A program made the translations under genes and the position numbers. Shown here piece after piece: positions 52,265-61,651 of a stretch of 64,000 nt of DNA. The stretch comes from Eubacterium sp. AF36-5BH (GTDB taxonomy: Bacteria; Bacillota; Clostridia; Lachnospirales; Lachnospiraceae): contig NZ_QTVG01000005.1 in assembly GCF_003460505.1 (NCBI RefSeq), forward strand, positions 219,432 through 283,431. Direction: 5' to 3'. Every line of letters begins with the position of its first letter. The first letter of the stretch is position 1. The notes under the pieces were generated by a model. It ran no database searches, had not been told where the DNA came from, and was given only the letters and a program-made list of their open reading frames with translations.

Positions 52265-53080
52265 TTAAATATTTTCAATAACTTTCTTAGGACATTTTTC
52301 TGCACAAATACCACAGTTTTTACATTTGTCCTGATTAATAACTGCTAAATTAAATTCAAAATCAATAGCTTCGTTTGGACAGTTCTTTGCACAAAGTCCA
52401 CATCCAATACAGCCTGCTGTACAAGCCTGCATTACATCTCTACCTTTATCTTTTGAACTACATTTAACAACATATTTTGAATCATATGGAATAATTGAGA
52501 CTAAATGTTTTGGGCACGCCTGAACGCATTTACCACATGCTTTACACTTATCTCTGTCAACAACAGCCTTACCGTTTACAACATGTATTGCATCAAACTC
52601 ACACGCTTTCACACATGAACCTAAACCTAAACATCCATAACTACATGCCTTTGCACCGCCACCAGGTATGTTTGCAGCATCTTCACATGACATATTTCCA
52701 TAATAATTATATTTATCTTTTGCCTTATCACAGTCACCGGAACAGGCAACGTAAGCAACTTTTTTTACTACGTTTGCTTCCACACCAATGATTTTGGCGA
52801 TTTTCTTTGCAACTTCTGCTCCACCAACAGGACAGGCTCCCGGATCACATTCGCCTTTTGCAATTGCAGCAGCTAAACCGTCACAGCCCGGAAATCCACA
52901 ACCACCACAGTTATTTCCCGGAAGCTCTTCTCTTATTGCAGCTTCTGTTTCATTAACTTCAATTGCAAAGAATTTTCCTGCAATTCCTAAAACTATACCA
53001 ATTATAAGTCCTACACCACCAACAATAAGAACAGCCAAAAGTATTCCTTTTATAGTGGCACTTAATGCTAAAATTCCCAT
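52265..53080 (-). CDS. rnfB: Rnf complex ferredoxin-type subunit RnfB
   Basis: 271 residues. One N-terminal membrane helix anchors the protein. A CGGCGFPGC...CDPGACPVGG motif binds the first Fe-S cluster. The C-terminal half has several ferredoxin motifs, including DKCKACGKCVQACP, CIGCGLCAKNCP and DKCKNCGICAEKCP. RnfB is the probable entry point for electrons from ferredoxin. It is the last gene of the C-D-G-E-A-B operon. Confidence 0.96.
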   Translation of the reverse strand: MGILALSATIKGILLAVLIVGGVGLIIGIVLGIAGKFFAIEVNETEAAIREELPGNNCGGCGFPGCDGLAAAIAKGECDPGACPVGGAEVAKKIAKIIGVEANVVKKVAYVACSGDCDKAKDKYNYYGNMSCEDAANIPGGGAKACSYGCLGLGSCVKACEFDAIHVVNGKAVVDRDKCKACGKCVQACPKHLVSIIPYDSKYVVKCSSKDKGRDVMQACTAGCIGCGLCAKNCPNEAIDFEFNLAVINQDKCKNCGICAEKCPKKVIENI

Positions 53081-53091
53081 GTTCTACCTCC

Positions 53092-53667
53092 TTAAATAAT
53101 GCCGGTAAAACCGGTAAATGCTATTGCCATTAAACCGGCTGCCAATAAAACCATAGGTGTTCCCTGAAATGCTTTTGGTATATTATTATTTTCTGATTTT
53201 TCTCTAATGCCGGCTAAAATAACAATGGCAATTAGAAAACCAACAGAAATACCAAAAGAATTTGCCATACTTTCAGCAAAATTATATCCGCTGTCAATAT
53301 TAGAAATTGCAACACCAAGTACAGCACAGTTTGTTGTTATAAGTGGCAAGTATACACCTAATGCCTGATATAAAGGTTTAATAAATTTCTTTAATATCAT
53401 TTCAACTAACTGAACTAAAGCTGCAATAACCAAAATAAATACTATAGTCTGTAAGTATTCTAATTTAAAAGGCACTAAAAGTGCATAATATAATCCGTAA
53501 GTAACTGCTGACGCAATCATAATAACGAAAATAACGGCAGCTCCCATGCCTGCAGCAGTATCTGTTTTCTTAGATACTCCAATAAAAGGACATAAACCTA
53601 AAAACTGGCTTAATACAACATTATTTACTAATGCTGCAGCAACAGCTATTAACATACAATTAACCAT
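53092..53667 (-). CDS. rnfA: Rnf complex membrane subunit RnfA
   Basis: 191 residues with six membrane helices, the normal size of RnfA. Conserved parts include NVVLSQFLGLCPFIGVS near the N-terminus and YLPLITTNCAVLGVAI. The two Cys in half-membrane helices of RnfA and RnfE bind an Fe-S cluster. The start directly follows the rnfE stop without a gap. Confidence 0.96.
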   Translation of the reverse strand: MVNCMLIAVAAALVNNVVLSQFLGLCPFIGVSKKTDTAAGMGAAVIFVIMIASAVTYGLYYALLVPFKLEYLQTIVFILVIAALVQLVEMILKKFIKPLYQALGVYLPLITTNCAVLGVAISNIDSGYNFAESMANSFGISVGFLIAIVILAGIREKSENNNIPKAFQGTPMVLLAAGLMAIAFTGFTGII

Positions 53668-54354
53668 TTATTTGTCCTCCTTTTCTTCTTTATCACAGGA
53701 ATCAAAATTAATACAGCCCTGACAACTTGCACAGCCTTCTTCACAATGCAATTTTCTTGGCTTTTTACCATGACTAATTCTAATCTGATTCTGAATGGCA
53801 ATTAAAAATGCCAATACAAAGAAGGCACCTGGAGCCATAACGAAAATTCCAATTCCATCCCAGTTAGGAATGTTAATTCCAAGAATTGTTCCTGCACCTA
53901 AGATTTCTCTGAAGCCACCTAAAATTGAAAGGGCAATTGTAAATCCAAGTCCCATACCCACACCATCAAAAATCGATGGTATAACAGGATTCTTTGACGC
54001 ATAACTTTCTGCTCTACCTAAAATAATACAGTTTACAACAATAAGAGGTATATAAATACCCAACGCACTATTTAAGGATGGTAAATAAGCCTCTAATAAG
54101 AACTGTAAAATTGTAACAAAACTTGCAACGATAACAATGTACGCAGGCACTCTCACACTGTTTGGAATAATATTTCTTAAAAGTGAAATTACACAGTTAG
54201 ATAATATTAAAACAGCCATTGTACTAAGTCCCATACCTGCACCGTTAATTAATGAAGAAGTAACCGCAAGCGTCGGACACATTCCAAGCACCAACACAAA
54301 TGTTGGATTTTCTTTAATAATACCGTTATATAATCTCTCAACTATCTTTCCCAT
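53668..54354 (-). CDS. rnfE: Rnf complex membrane subunit RnfE with Cys-rich tail
   Basis: 228 residues. Six membrane helices as in RnfA (NPTFVLVLGMCPTLAVTSS, YIPLIVVNCIILGRAE). After residue ~196 there is a cytoplasmic tail with Cys in the pattern C-x3-C-x2-C-x2-C-x5-C (LHCEEGCASCQGCINFDSC). E. coli RsxE has no such tail. The start overlaps the rnfG stop (TAATG). Confidence 0.94.
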   Translation of the reverse strand: MGKIVERLYNGIIKENPTFVLVLGMCPTLAVTSSLINGAGMGLSTMAVLILSNCVISLLRNIIPNSVRVPAYIVIVASFVTILQFLLEAYLPSLNSALGIYIPLIVVNCIILGRAESYASKNPVIPSIFDGVGMGLGFTIALSILGGFREILGAGTILGINIPNWDGIGIFVMAPGAFFVLAFLIAIQNQIRISHGKKPRKLHCEEGCASCQGCINFDSCDKEEKEDK

Positions 54355-54995
54355 TACTTGCCACCTCCTGTAATATATTTCACACAGTAGATAGCAGCAT
54401 TAACACCATGAGTTACTGCATTACTTGTAATTGTAGCACTACTTATAGCATTAATTTCATTATCTGCTGAAGCTCCACTTTTTGAGTAAACAAAATAATC
54501 TGCTTTTTTATTTTTAAACTGATTCTTAAAACTATCTTCATTTGCCTTCATACCAAGTCCAGGTGTTTCAGATAAAGATAAAAATGAAATACCAAGAACC
54601 GTACCGTCATTTTTTATACCAACTGTCATCTGAAGACTTCCATCGTAGGCTTCATTATCAGTTACAGTTACAATATAGCCTAATGCTTCTCCACTATTAT
54701 CTTTCGCCTCTACCACTTCATTAATATCACAGTTAAACGCTTTGATAGTAGTGATGTTATTGTCTGTTTCGTTTTTCTTAACCTGTTCTTTAATGTATTT
54801 AACACAGGCGCTGTCAACTTTCACATTTTCAAAGCTTTCCATTCCAGGCATTACTGACTCGTAAGCAGTCATTTTAGTTTTTTCTTCCTGGTCATTTCTA
54901 GCCTTTGATGTAACATTATAAACAAAGCCAAGTCCTAAGCCTGCCACTAAAGTAATGGCAAATAATATTAATGTGTTCTTAACAATATTCTTCAT
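54354..54995 (-). CDS. rnfG: Rnf complex FMN-binding subunit RnfG
   Basis: 213 residues from the ATG at 54993-54995, preceded by GGGAGG; the longer frame overlaps rnfD. One membrane helix, then an extracytoplasmic FMN-binding domain. FMN would be attached covalently to Thr190 in the motif SSATIT. TPGLGMKANEDSFKNQFKNK is also conserved. Confidence 0.95.
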   Translation of the reverse strand: MKNIVKNTLILFAITLVAGLGLGFVYNVTSKARNDQEEKTKMTAYESVMPGMESFENVKVDSACVKYIKEQVKKNETDNNITTIKAFNCDINEVVEAKDNSGEALGYIVTVTDNEAYDGSLQMTVGIKNDGTVLGISFLSLSETPGLGMKANEDSFKNQFKNKKADYFVYSKSGASADNEINAISSATITSNAVTHGVNAAIYCVKYITGGGK

Positions 54996-54996
54996 A

Positions 54997-55980
54997 TTAT
55001 CTGCCTCCCTTCTGCTTAACAATACCGAAAGCTCTTGGAATTGTGCATTTTTCAATTAAAGGCACTAAAAGGTTACAGAAGATAATTGCATAACTTACAC
55101 CTTCTGCTGTGTTTCCAAAAGTTCTGAATATAGCTGTTAAAATACCTAAGCAGGCTCCAAAAATATAACGACCTGTTTTTGTAATTGGTGAAGTTGTGTA
55201 ATCTGTTGCCATAAAGAAAGCTCCGAAAATTAAACCACCACCACAAAGATGCATTGCAAGGAAATCAATATCTGTCTTACCATTAAATAACATAATACAA
55301 ATTGCAAATACAACTATATATGTAAGTGGAATTCTTAAATCTATTACCTTCTTAACTACTAAGTATAAAGCGCCAATTAAAAGTGCAATTATACTTGTTT
55401 CACCTATTGTACCTGCATGGTTACCAATAAACATGTCAAATAAAGATGAAGAACTTTCGCCTACATTCTTTAATGCTGTCAACGGTGTTGCACTTGATGT
55501 AGCATCTATTCCACTAACATCTGTAGGGTAGAAAGCTGTCATGTTACCTGCAAAACTTAACATTAAAAAGCATCTTGCTCCAAGTGCAGGGTTCATAAAG
55601 TTCTGTCCAAGTCCGCCAAATAACTGCTTTACAATTATAATGGCAAACACACCACCTAATGCAGCTTTCCAATATGGAAATGTGCAGGGTAAATTAAGTG
55701 CTAAAATCATACCTGTTACAACTGCGCTTAAATCGAAAATTGAAACAGGATTATTTGTAATTTTGTTATATATGTATTCAGAAGCAACACATGTAATAAC
55801 TGTTAAAATTATTAATAATGCTGAATGAATACCGTATTTTATGCCAAAAAGGTTGGCTGAGTTATATATTCCAAAAATTGTAGCCGGTAGTAACGCAATT
55901 ATTACATCTCGCATAATTGACATAGTTGTAACTTTTGCTTTTACATGAGGGCTTGATGATACATTATACATTTCTTTCAC
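54997..55980 (-). CDS. rnfD: Rnf complex membrane subunit RnfD
   Basis: 327 residues with about eight to ten membrane helices. FMN attachment is expected in TSSATPLT (residues about 161-168). Conserved regions include LFGGLGQNFMNPALGARCFLM and TDYTTSPITKTGRYIFG. It adjoins rnfC with a 2-base gap and ends one base before the rnfG start. Confidence 0.95.
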   Translation of the reverse strand: MKEMYNVSSSPHVKAKVTTMSIMRDVIIALLPATIFGIYNSANLFGIKYGIHSALLIILTVITCVASEYIYNKITNNPVSIFDLSAVVTGMILALNLPCTFPYWKAALGGVFAIIIVKQLFGGLGQNFMNPALGARCFLMLSFAGNMTAFYPTDVSGIDATSSATPLTALKNVGESSSSLFDMFIGNHAGTIGETSIIALLIGALYLVVKKVIDLRIPLTYIVVFAICIMLFNGKTDIDFLAMHLCGGGLIFGAFFMATDYTTSPITKTGRYIFGACLGILTAIFRTFGNTAEGVSYAIIFCNLLVPLIEKCTIPRAFGIVKQKGGR

Positions 55981-55982
55981 TC

Positions 55983-57296
55983 TTACCCTTTCCTACGTGA
56001 AGCCTGAACTTTTCTTTTCATAGTTCTAACTGATTGTGTAATATTTCTGTTAGCAGGACAATTAAAATTACATGTACCACATTCAATACATTCCATACCA
56101 TGCATTTTAATAAATCCTTCCATGTCATCAGCTACAGCAGCCTGTGCTAATTTGGCACAAACTAACCCTTCAGGACAAACCTGAACGCACTTGCCACAAT
56201 TTAAACAATTAGTCATTGTGCCATGTGCAACCTGATCATGTTTAAACGCAAGTAAGGCTGATGAACCTTTTATAACAGGCACATCCAAATTGAACATAGC
56301 CTGCCCCATCATAGGACCACCGGATAGAATTTTTTCTGTATTTTCATCAATTCCACCTGCTTCGTCAACTATTAACTGATGCATTGTTCCAAAAGGAACT
56401 TCCAAATTACAGGGATTTTTAACTCCGTCACCTGAGACAGTAACAATTCTCTCTGTTAAAGGTTTATGTAATTTAACAGCTCTGTAAACATTGTATACAG
56501 TATCAACATTGTCAACTATGCAGCCTGCATCAGCAGGTAGCATTGATGAATTAATTTTTCTTTTTGTTACTGCATGAATAATATGTCTTTCAGAACCCTG
56601 TGGATATTTTGTTTTAAGTGTTGCCACCTGAATTCTGTCTTCATTGGCTGTAAGCTTTGTTAAATTCTCTATTACATCCATCTTATTATTTTCAATTGCA
56701 ATAACACCTTTTGCATTGTCAAATAATTGAAGAATAATCTTTAATCCTTCTATAACTTCCTTAGGATTCTCAACTAATCTTCTGTAATCAGATGTAATAT
56801 ATGGCTCACATTCCGCTCCGTTAACAATAATATAATCAATGGCATTTTCATCTTTCGGTGCAAGCTTAACATGTGTTGGAAAACATGCTCCACCTAAACC
56901 AACAACACCACACTCTTTTACAGATTCTCTTATATATTCCTTAGTGAAAGGCTCACTTGGAACTTCATACTCCATTTCTTCATATTGTTCATCATTTTCA
57001 ATGATAATAGATAAAACTTTTGAACCATTTGGTACAAGTCTTGGTTCTATCTTTTTAACAGTTCCTGAAATTGATGAATGAATATTGGCTGAAACAAATC
57101 CATTTGCCTTGGCAATTAGCTGTCCCTTAAGCACTCTGTCACCGATTTCAATAACAGGTACTGCCGGTGCTCCTATATGCTGAGATACAGGAATTACAAC
57201 CTCTTTTCCCGGATTTACTTTTCTAACAGCCACATCTTTTGAAAGTTCTTTTCCATCGTATGGATGAACTCCTCCTTTAAATGTTAGAATAGACAT
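55983..57296 (-). CDS. rnfC: Rnf complex NADH-binding subunit RnfC
   Basis: 437 residues. N-terminal part with GGVHPYDGKELS, an NADH/FMN-binding region with GLGGACFPTHVKL, a central NGAECEPYITSDYRRL, and two C-terminal ferredoxin motifs (CLNCGKCVQVCP and CIECGTCNFNCP). RnfC delivers electrons to NAD. It is the first gene of the operon. Confidence 0.96.
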   Translation of the reverse strand: MSILTFKGGVHPYDGKELSKDVAVRKVNPGKEVVIPVSQHIGAPAVPVIEIGDRVLKGQLIAKANGFVSANIHSSISGTVKKIEPRLVPNGSKVLSIIIENDEQYEEMEYEVPSEPFTKEYIRESVKECGVVGLGGACFPTHVKLAPKDENAIDYIIVNGAECEPYITSDYRRLVENPKEVIEGLKIILQLFDNAKGVIAIENNKMDVIENLTKLTANEDRIQVATLKTKYPQGSERHIIHAVTKRKINSSMLPADAGCIVDNVDTVYNVYRAVKLHKPLTERIVTVSGDGVKNPCNLEVPFGTMHQLIVDEAGGIDENTEKILSGGPMMGQAMFNLDVPVIKGSSALLAFKHDQVAHGTMTNCLNCGKCVQVCPEGLVCAKLAQAAVADDMEGFIKMHGMECIECGTCNFNCPANRNITQSVRTMKRKVQASRRKG

Positions 57297-57332
57297 TTTT
57301 TTACCTCTCTCTATTTTTTATAGCCTTCTTTT

Positions 57333-57361
57333 ATAATAATACTTTTGATGATTTTCTTCAA
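57333..57361 (-). promoter_or_regulatory. promoter of the rnf operon
   Basis: On the minus strand TTGAAG (57356-57361), a 17-base spacer and TATTAT (57333-57338). About 30 bases before the rnfC start. Confidence 0.7.
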
Positions 57362-57498
57362 TAAATACATTAAATTTATCATATTTTTATGTTAAAATCG
57401 CTCTTATCCTGAAATATTTTCTTTAAACATTTTCTAAAGACTACTTTTAATTTTCGTCTGCACTTTTTCTTTTTTTAATCCTATGATAAAATACACTT

Positions 57499-58596
57499 AT
57501 GATAGTTATAAGAAATAAAGCAGATGTAAAAATTGAATACCCTATAGAAACACTTTCGTCTAAGGACAAAGTTATTTTTTTTGACATTGAAACAACCGGT
57601 TTTTCTAGAAAATACTGTAACATATATTTAATCGGCTGTATGTATTATGCAGGTGAGCAGTTAATGTATACACAGTGGTTAGCAGAAAATTTCAATGATG
57701 AAGCTAACGTTTTAATGGCATTTAACAAGTTCATAAAAGATTTCGACACGATAATTCATTTTAACGGTAATTCTTTTGATATTCCTTTTGTAAAAGAACG
57801 TGGCGAAAAATATATGCTGGATTTTAATTTTGAGAAATATAAGCAGATAGATATTTATAAGTCAGTTAATTCAATTAATCATATTTTAAAAATAGAAAAT
57901 CAAAAACAGAAAACTTTTGAAAAACTCTTAAATATCGAAAGAACAGATCCATTTTCAGGCGGTGATTTAATTGAAGTTTTTAAGCAATATGTAGAATCTA
58001 AAGATGAGCGTTTACTTTTCCCACTTCTGCTTCATAATAAAGAAGATGTATTTAACATGGGATATCTACTCTCACTTTTGGCTTTCAATGACTTGTTTAA
58101 TTATAAATATAATATTAAGAAATATGCTTTTTATGATTACACTGATTCTAACGAGAATCCACAAAAAGATTTGTGTGTTAATTTTGTTTTAGATAATCCG
58201 CTTCCAACTAATATTTCTTATAATATTAGTGGCATATCATTAATAATAAAAGAAAACGTTGGTGAACTTACTGTTAATGTTTTAAATGGTACTTACAAAT
58301 ATTTTTATTCAAATTATAAAGATTACTATTATCTTACTACCGAAGATGTTGCCGTCCATAAAAGTGTTGCCCACTATGTTGACACAAAATACCGCAAGCA
58401 GGCTACTGCTTCCACATGTTATGAAAAGCACACAGGAGAATTTCTTCCGGTAAAAGATTCTACTGATTTTAAATATTTATTTAAAGAAGAATATAAAGAT
58501 AAATATCAGTTTATAAAAGCTGATTCAATTAATGATGATACCATTAAAGTTTATGTTAATTCCATTATTGATTTCATCAAAGTTAAGCCTAAATAA
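57499..58596 (+). CDS. YprB-like ribonuclease H-fold exonuclease domain protein
   Basis: 365 residues. The DEDD exonuclease motif 1 is FFDIETTGF, motif 2 HFNGNSFDIPFVKERG, and NKEDVFNMGYLL the last motif. The family (RNase_H_2, YprB) is widespread in Firmicutes with unclear substrate. The second half (about 215-365) is unknown. The ATG at 57499 has no Shine-Dalgarno sequence and lies 6 bases after TAAAAT and 11 after TATGAT, so the message may be leaderless. Confidence 0.82.
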   Translation: MIVIRNKADVKIEYPIETLSSKDKVIFFDIETTGFSRKYCNIYLIGCMYYAGEQLMYTQWLAENFNDEANVLMAFNKFIKDFDTIIHFNGNSFDIPFVKERGEKYMLDFNFEKYKQIDIYKSVNSINHILKIENQKQKTFEKLLNIERTDPFSGGDLIEVFKQYVESKDERLLFPLLLHNKEDVFNMGYLLSLLAFNDLFNYKYNIKKYAFYDYTDSNENPQKDLCVNFVLDNPLPTNISYNISGISLIIKENVGELTVNVLNGTYKYFYSNYKDYYYLTTEDVAVHKSVAHYVDTKYRKQATASTCYEKHTGEFLPVKDSTDFKYLFKEEYKDKYQFIKADSINDDTIKVYVNSIIDFIKVKPK

Positions 58597-58746
58597 TTTA
58601 TTTTTTAAGCTTAAATTGTTTTTTCAAAATTTGTCAAAAAAACAACAACTTACCAGTTTATATTTTTTATATTTCCACATAATAGTAGTGTAACAAATAT
58701 TCAATTGAAAGTTAGTTACTATTAAACAAAAATGTGGAGGTGTATT

Positions 58747-58947
58747 ATGAGTAACACAAATAACGTTAATGTTCCAGAAGCAAAGAGTGCAATGAACAGA
58801 TTTAAAATGGAGTGTGCATCAGAAGTTGGTGTACAGCTTACAGATGGTTACAATGGTAACTTAACATCAGCTCAGGCTGGTTCTGTTGGTGGCCAGATGG
58901 TTAAAAAGATGATTGAAGCTCAGGAAAAACAGATGAGCGGAAAATAA
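58747..58947 (+). CDS. alpha/beta-type small acid-soluble spore protein
   Basis: 66 residues from the ATG at 58747, preceded by GGAGGTG. The SASP signature is present: FKMECASEVGVQL at about 19-31 and GSVGGQMVKKMIEAQEKQM at the C-terminus. SASPs coat spore DNA and are cut by GPR on germination at the ECASE region; this protein has Cys where Ile or Phe is usual. It supports a spore-forming host. Confidence 0.93.
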   Translation: MSNTNNVNVPEAKSAMNRFKMECASEVGVQLTDGYNGNLTSAQAGSVGGQMVKKMIEAQEKQMSGK

Positions 58948-59004
58948 TCGGATTTTAACGCTGTTAAAATTCAATTAAATAATAGACTTTTCTATTATTA
59001 AAAA

Positions 59005-59068
59005 GAGAGACTGCTAATTGTATGTTAAAGATTTTTCTAAACTATACAATTCTCAGTCTCTCACTTTT
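59005..59068. terminator. bidirectional terminator between SASP and murF
   Basis: GAGAGACTG (59005-59013) pairs with CAGTCTCTC (59054-59062), and AATTGTA (59016-59022) with TACAATT (59045-59051). T-rich sequence follows on the plus strand (CTTTTTA) and on the minus strand (TTTTTAATA). Confidence 0.85.
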
Positions 59069-60435
59069 TACTTCTGAAATTTATTTACAATTTCTTTAAA
59101 CTTCATGCTGTTTGAAGCCTTAATTAAAACTGTATCGCCTGTTTTGATAATGTCATCCATCTGTTCAAGAAATTCTTCCTTTGTCTCAAAATGAAGACAT
59201 TGACCTGCACCAGCAAACGCCCCCTTATGTATTTCTTTTGCAAGTTCACCTATAGTAATTACCAGATCAATTTTTAACTGACCTGCAGTTTCTCCAACCT
59301 CTCTATGAAGTTCAAGCTCTTTAGCTCCAAGTTCAAACATGTTACCAAGAATAGCAACTTTTCTACCTGTTGCGTGAGATAAAACTTCAAGACTTGCTTT
59401 CATTGACATTGGATTAGCATTGTAGCAATCATCAATTACTGTAACTCCATTTGCTTCGAACATATTGTTTCTGCCACCTATGGCTTTTAACTTTCTAATA
59501 CCTTTGTCAATTTCATCAAAACTCATACCAAAATGAACGCCTATACATGTTGCCGCCATGGCATTGTAAAGCATATGGTAGCCCGGTATTGGAATTACTG
59601 TTTCAAACTTATGGCCAAAATAATTAATAACAGCCTTTGTACCCATTACTCCTATTTGCTCATATTCATCTATAGATACATTTTGTTTTGTTTCAACACC
59701 AAAGAAAACAGGTTTGCTTCCTTTTACTTCCTTAACATTGACAAGTTTGTCATCATCACCATTTAAAACAACAAAAGGATTTTCCTGTGCGTAATCAAAC
59801 ATTTCTGTTTTAGCCTTAAACACACCATCTCTGTCACCTAAATTTTCAAGATGACATGTGCCAATATTTGTAATTACACAAACATCAGGTTTAGATACTT
59901 TTGCAAGTCTGTGCATTTCCTCAAAATCACTAATACCCATTTCGATTACAGCAATTTCGTGGTTATCACGAATTTTAAGAACTGTAAGGGGTTCTCCAAT
60001 TTCATTATTATAATTTCCTTCTGTTTTTAAAACACTGAACTTTTCAGACAATACAGAAGCGATAATTTCCTTTGTACTTGTTTTACCCACACTGCCTGTT
60101 ATACCAATAACTTTACAGTCAAGCTGTTCTCTGTAAAACTCAGCAATATCCTTTAAAGCCTGTGCTGTTGATTCAACCAAAATATATGGTCCGTTAACAT
60201 TATCAAGTTTCTTTTCGCTTAAACTGCAAATTGCCCCTTTTTCAAAACACTGATTTATAAAATCATGACCGTCTACTCTTACCCCTGCAAAAGGCACATA
60301 AAGAAAGCCATCCTCAATTAATCTGCTGTCTTTTTCCACACCTGTAATTATATTGCTCTTTAAACTTTCATCGCCAATGTATTCACCATTACAGGCTTTA
60401 GCGATATTTTCCAATGTCATATTTTTCATTTTCAT
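59068..60435 (-). CDS. murF: UDP-N-acetylmuramoyl-tripeptide--D-alanyl-D-alanine ligase
   Basis: 455 residues. It adds D-Ala-D-Ala to the muropeptide precursor; the D-Ala-D-Ala is made by Ddl encoded next upstream. The ATP-binding P-loop ITGSVGKTSTKE lies near residue 111, and the substrate motifs TEGNYNNEIGEPLTVL and VIDDCYNANPMSMKASL are typical of MurF. AGGAA stands 8 bases before the first ATG. Confidence 0.97.
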   Translation of the reverse strand: MKMKNMTLENIAKACNGEYIGDESLKSNIITGVEKDSRLIEDGFLYVPFAGVRVDGHDFINQCFEKGAICSLSEKKLDNVNGPYILVESTAQALKDIAEFYREQLDCKVIGITGSVGKTSTKEIIASVLSEKFSVLKTEGNYNNEIGEPLTVLKIRDNHEIAVIEMGISDFEEMHRLAKVSKPDVCVITNIGTCHLENLGDRDGVFKAKTEMFDYAQENPFVVLNGDDDKLVNVKEVKGSKPVFFGVETKQNVSIDEYEQIGVMGTKAVINYFGHKFETVIPIPGYHMLYNAMAATCIGVHFGMSFDEIDKGIRKLKAIGGRNNMFEANGVTVIDDCYNANPMSMKASLEVLSHATGRKVAILGNMFELGAKELELHREVGETAGQLKIDLVITIGELAKEIHKGAFAGAGQCLHFETKEEFLEQMDDIIKTGDTVLIKASNSMKFKEIVNKFQK

Positions 60436-60588
60436 GTTTAATTCCTATTTCTTTCTGTAAAATTATTTCTTATGCAATTTATCTTATATGCATGCTATTT
60501 GTATTAAGTAATGAAAATATCTTTGTTTAGTTATATTTTTTAATAATATATTTTTGTTTACTAATGTTTCTTAAATAACTGCCTTAAT

Positions 60589-61641
60589 TTACTGATATTT
60601 CTTAAGTGAAATATTAATTAAGTTATCGCATAAAGTTGGATAATCAATTCCAATTGCTCTTGCTTCATCAGGAATAAGACTTGTTGCAGTCATACCCGGT
60701 AATGTATTTACTTCCAAACAGAACATATTGCCATCCTTATCCATCATTACATCTGCTCTTGAATAGGCTTCACAACCAATGGCAGCACAGGCGCCTTCTG
60801 CAACTTTCTGCATTTTCTTTGTTAATTCTTCATCAAGCTTTGCAGGACATACATGAGTTGTAGCACCTTCTTTATATTTATTTTCATAGTCATACCAACC
60901 TTCATTTGGAATAATTTCAACAATAGGATATGCCATGCCATCAACTACACCAATTGAAAATTCTCTTCCTTCAATAAAGTCTTCTACCAAAATCTGATTA
61001 TCATATTTAAAGCACTCTTCTACGGCGCTATCATATTCAGAAGCTTCTTTGACCAAAACAACACCTACGCTTGAACCACCGTTACATGCTTTTACAACAA
61101 CAGGTGCTTTCATACCATGTGCTTCTAAAGATGTGTCTTCACCTTTTTTAATCCATACACTTTTAGCTGTTGGGACTCCTTTTGCAATAAAAATCTGTTT
61201 TGTAACAGCCTTATCCATACCAATTGCAGATGCAAGTGCACCTGAACCTGTATACTTAATTCCGTGTAAATCTAATGTTGCCTGACATTTTCCATCTTCT
61301 CCGTTTTTTCCATGTAAAGCAAGAAATACAATATCAGCCTTAGCGCAAACTTCCAATACATTTTCTCCAAAGAAAGATTTTCTGATTTTCTCTTCTTCCT
61401 TTACTTTTGAAGATAAACTTCTAATATGGTCTCTTTCTGCCATTACATCATATTCTTTCTCTGATTTTTCAAATATTGAAAGATCCTTGTTTCCAAAAAA
61501 TACATCTAATAAAATTGCGTTATGGCCTTTTTCTCTTAAAGCTCCGCAAACATTATAACCTGAGTTAATTGATACTTCTCTTTCTGTACTATTTCCACCA
61601 CATAAAACTACAATATTCATATTAAATCGTATGTAAAACAT
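60589..61641 (-). CDS. ddl: D-alanine--D-alanine ligase
   Basis: 350 residues. ATP-grasp enzyme with VVLCGGNSTEREVSINSG at the N-terminus, FLALHGKNGEDG, PVVVKACNGGSSVGV and FCLEVNTLPGMTATSLIP. Two starts are possible: the ATG at 61641 is only 3 bases from GGAG, while the ATG at 61620 (MNIVVLCGG) fits the family better but has no near ribosome-binding site. Followed by murF, 153 bases away. Confidence 0.95.
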   Translation of the reverse strand: MFYIRFNMNIVVLCGGNSTEREVSINSGYNVCGALREKGHNAILLDVFFGNKDLSIFEKSEKEYDVMAERDHIRSLSSKVKEEEKIRKSFFGENVLEVCAKADIVFLALHGKNGEDGKCQATLDLHGIKYTGSGALASAIGMDKAVTKQIFIAKGVPTAKSVWIKKGEDTSLEAHGMKAPVVVKACNGGSSVGVVLVKEASEYDSAVEECFKYDNQILVEDFIEGREFSIGVVDGMAYPIVEIIPNEGWYDYENKYKEGATTHVCPAKLDEELTKKMQKVAEGACAAIGCEAYSRADVMMDKDGNMFCLEVNTLPGMTATSLIPDEARAIGIDYPTLCDNLINISLKKYQ

Positions 61642-61651
61642 ACGCTCCTTT

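Noticed and set aside
52788..53099. Plus-strand open frame of 103 codons over rnfB
   Set aside because: Antisense shadow of a conserved Fe-S protein; the Pro/Ile-rich product has no recognisable family.
58600..58630. TTTAAGCTTAAA palindrome after the YprB-like gene as terminator
   Set aside because: The palindrome leaves no loop and is AT-only apart from the centre; the alternative 6-bp stem is weak.
58680..58735. Sigma-G promoter for the SASP gene
   Set aside because: I looked for the -35/-10 pair; the best fit has a 20-base spacer, too long to support.
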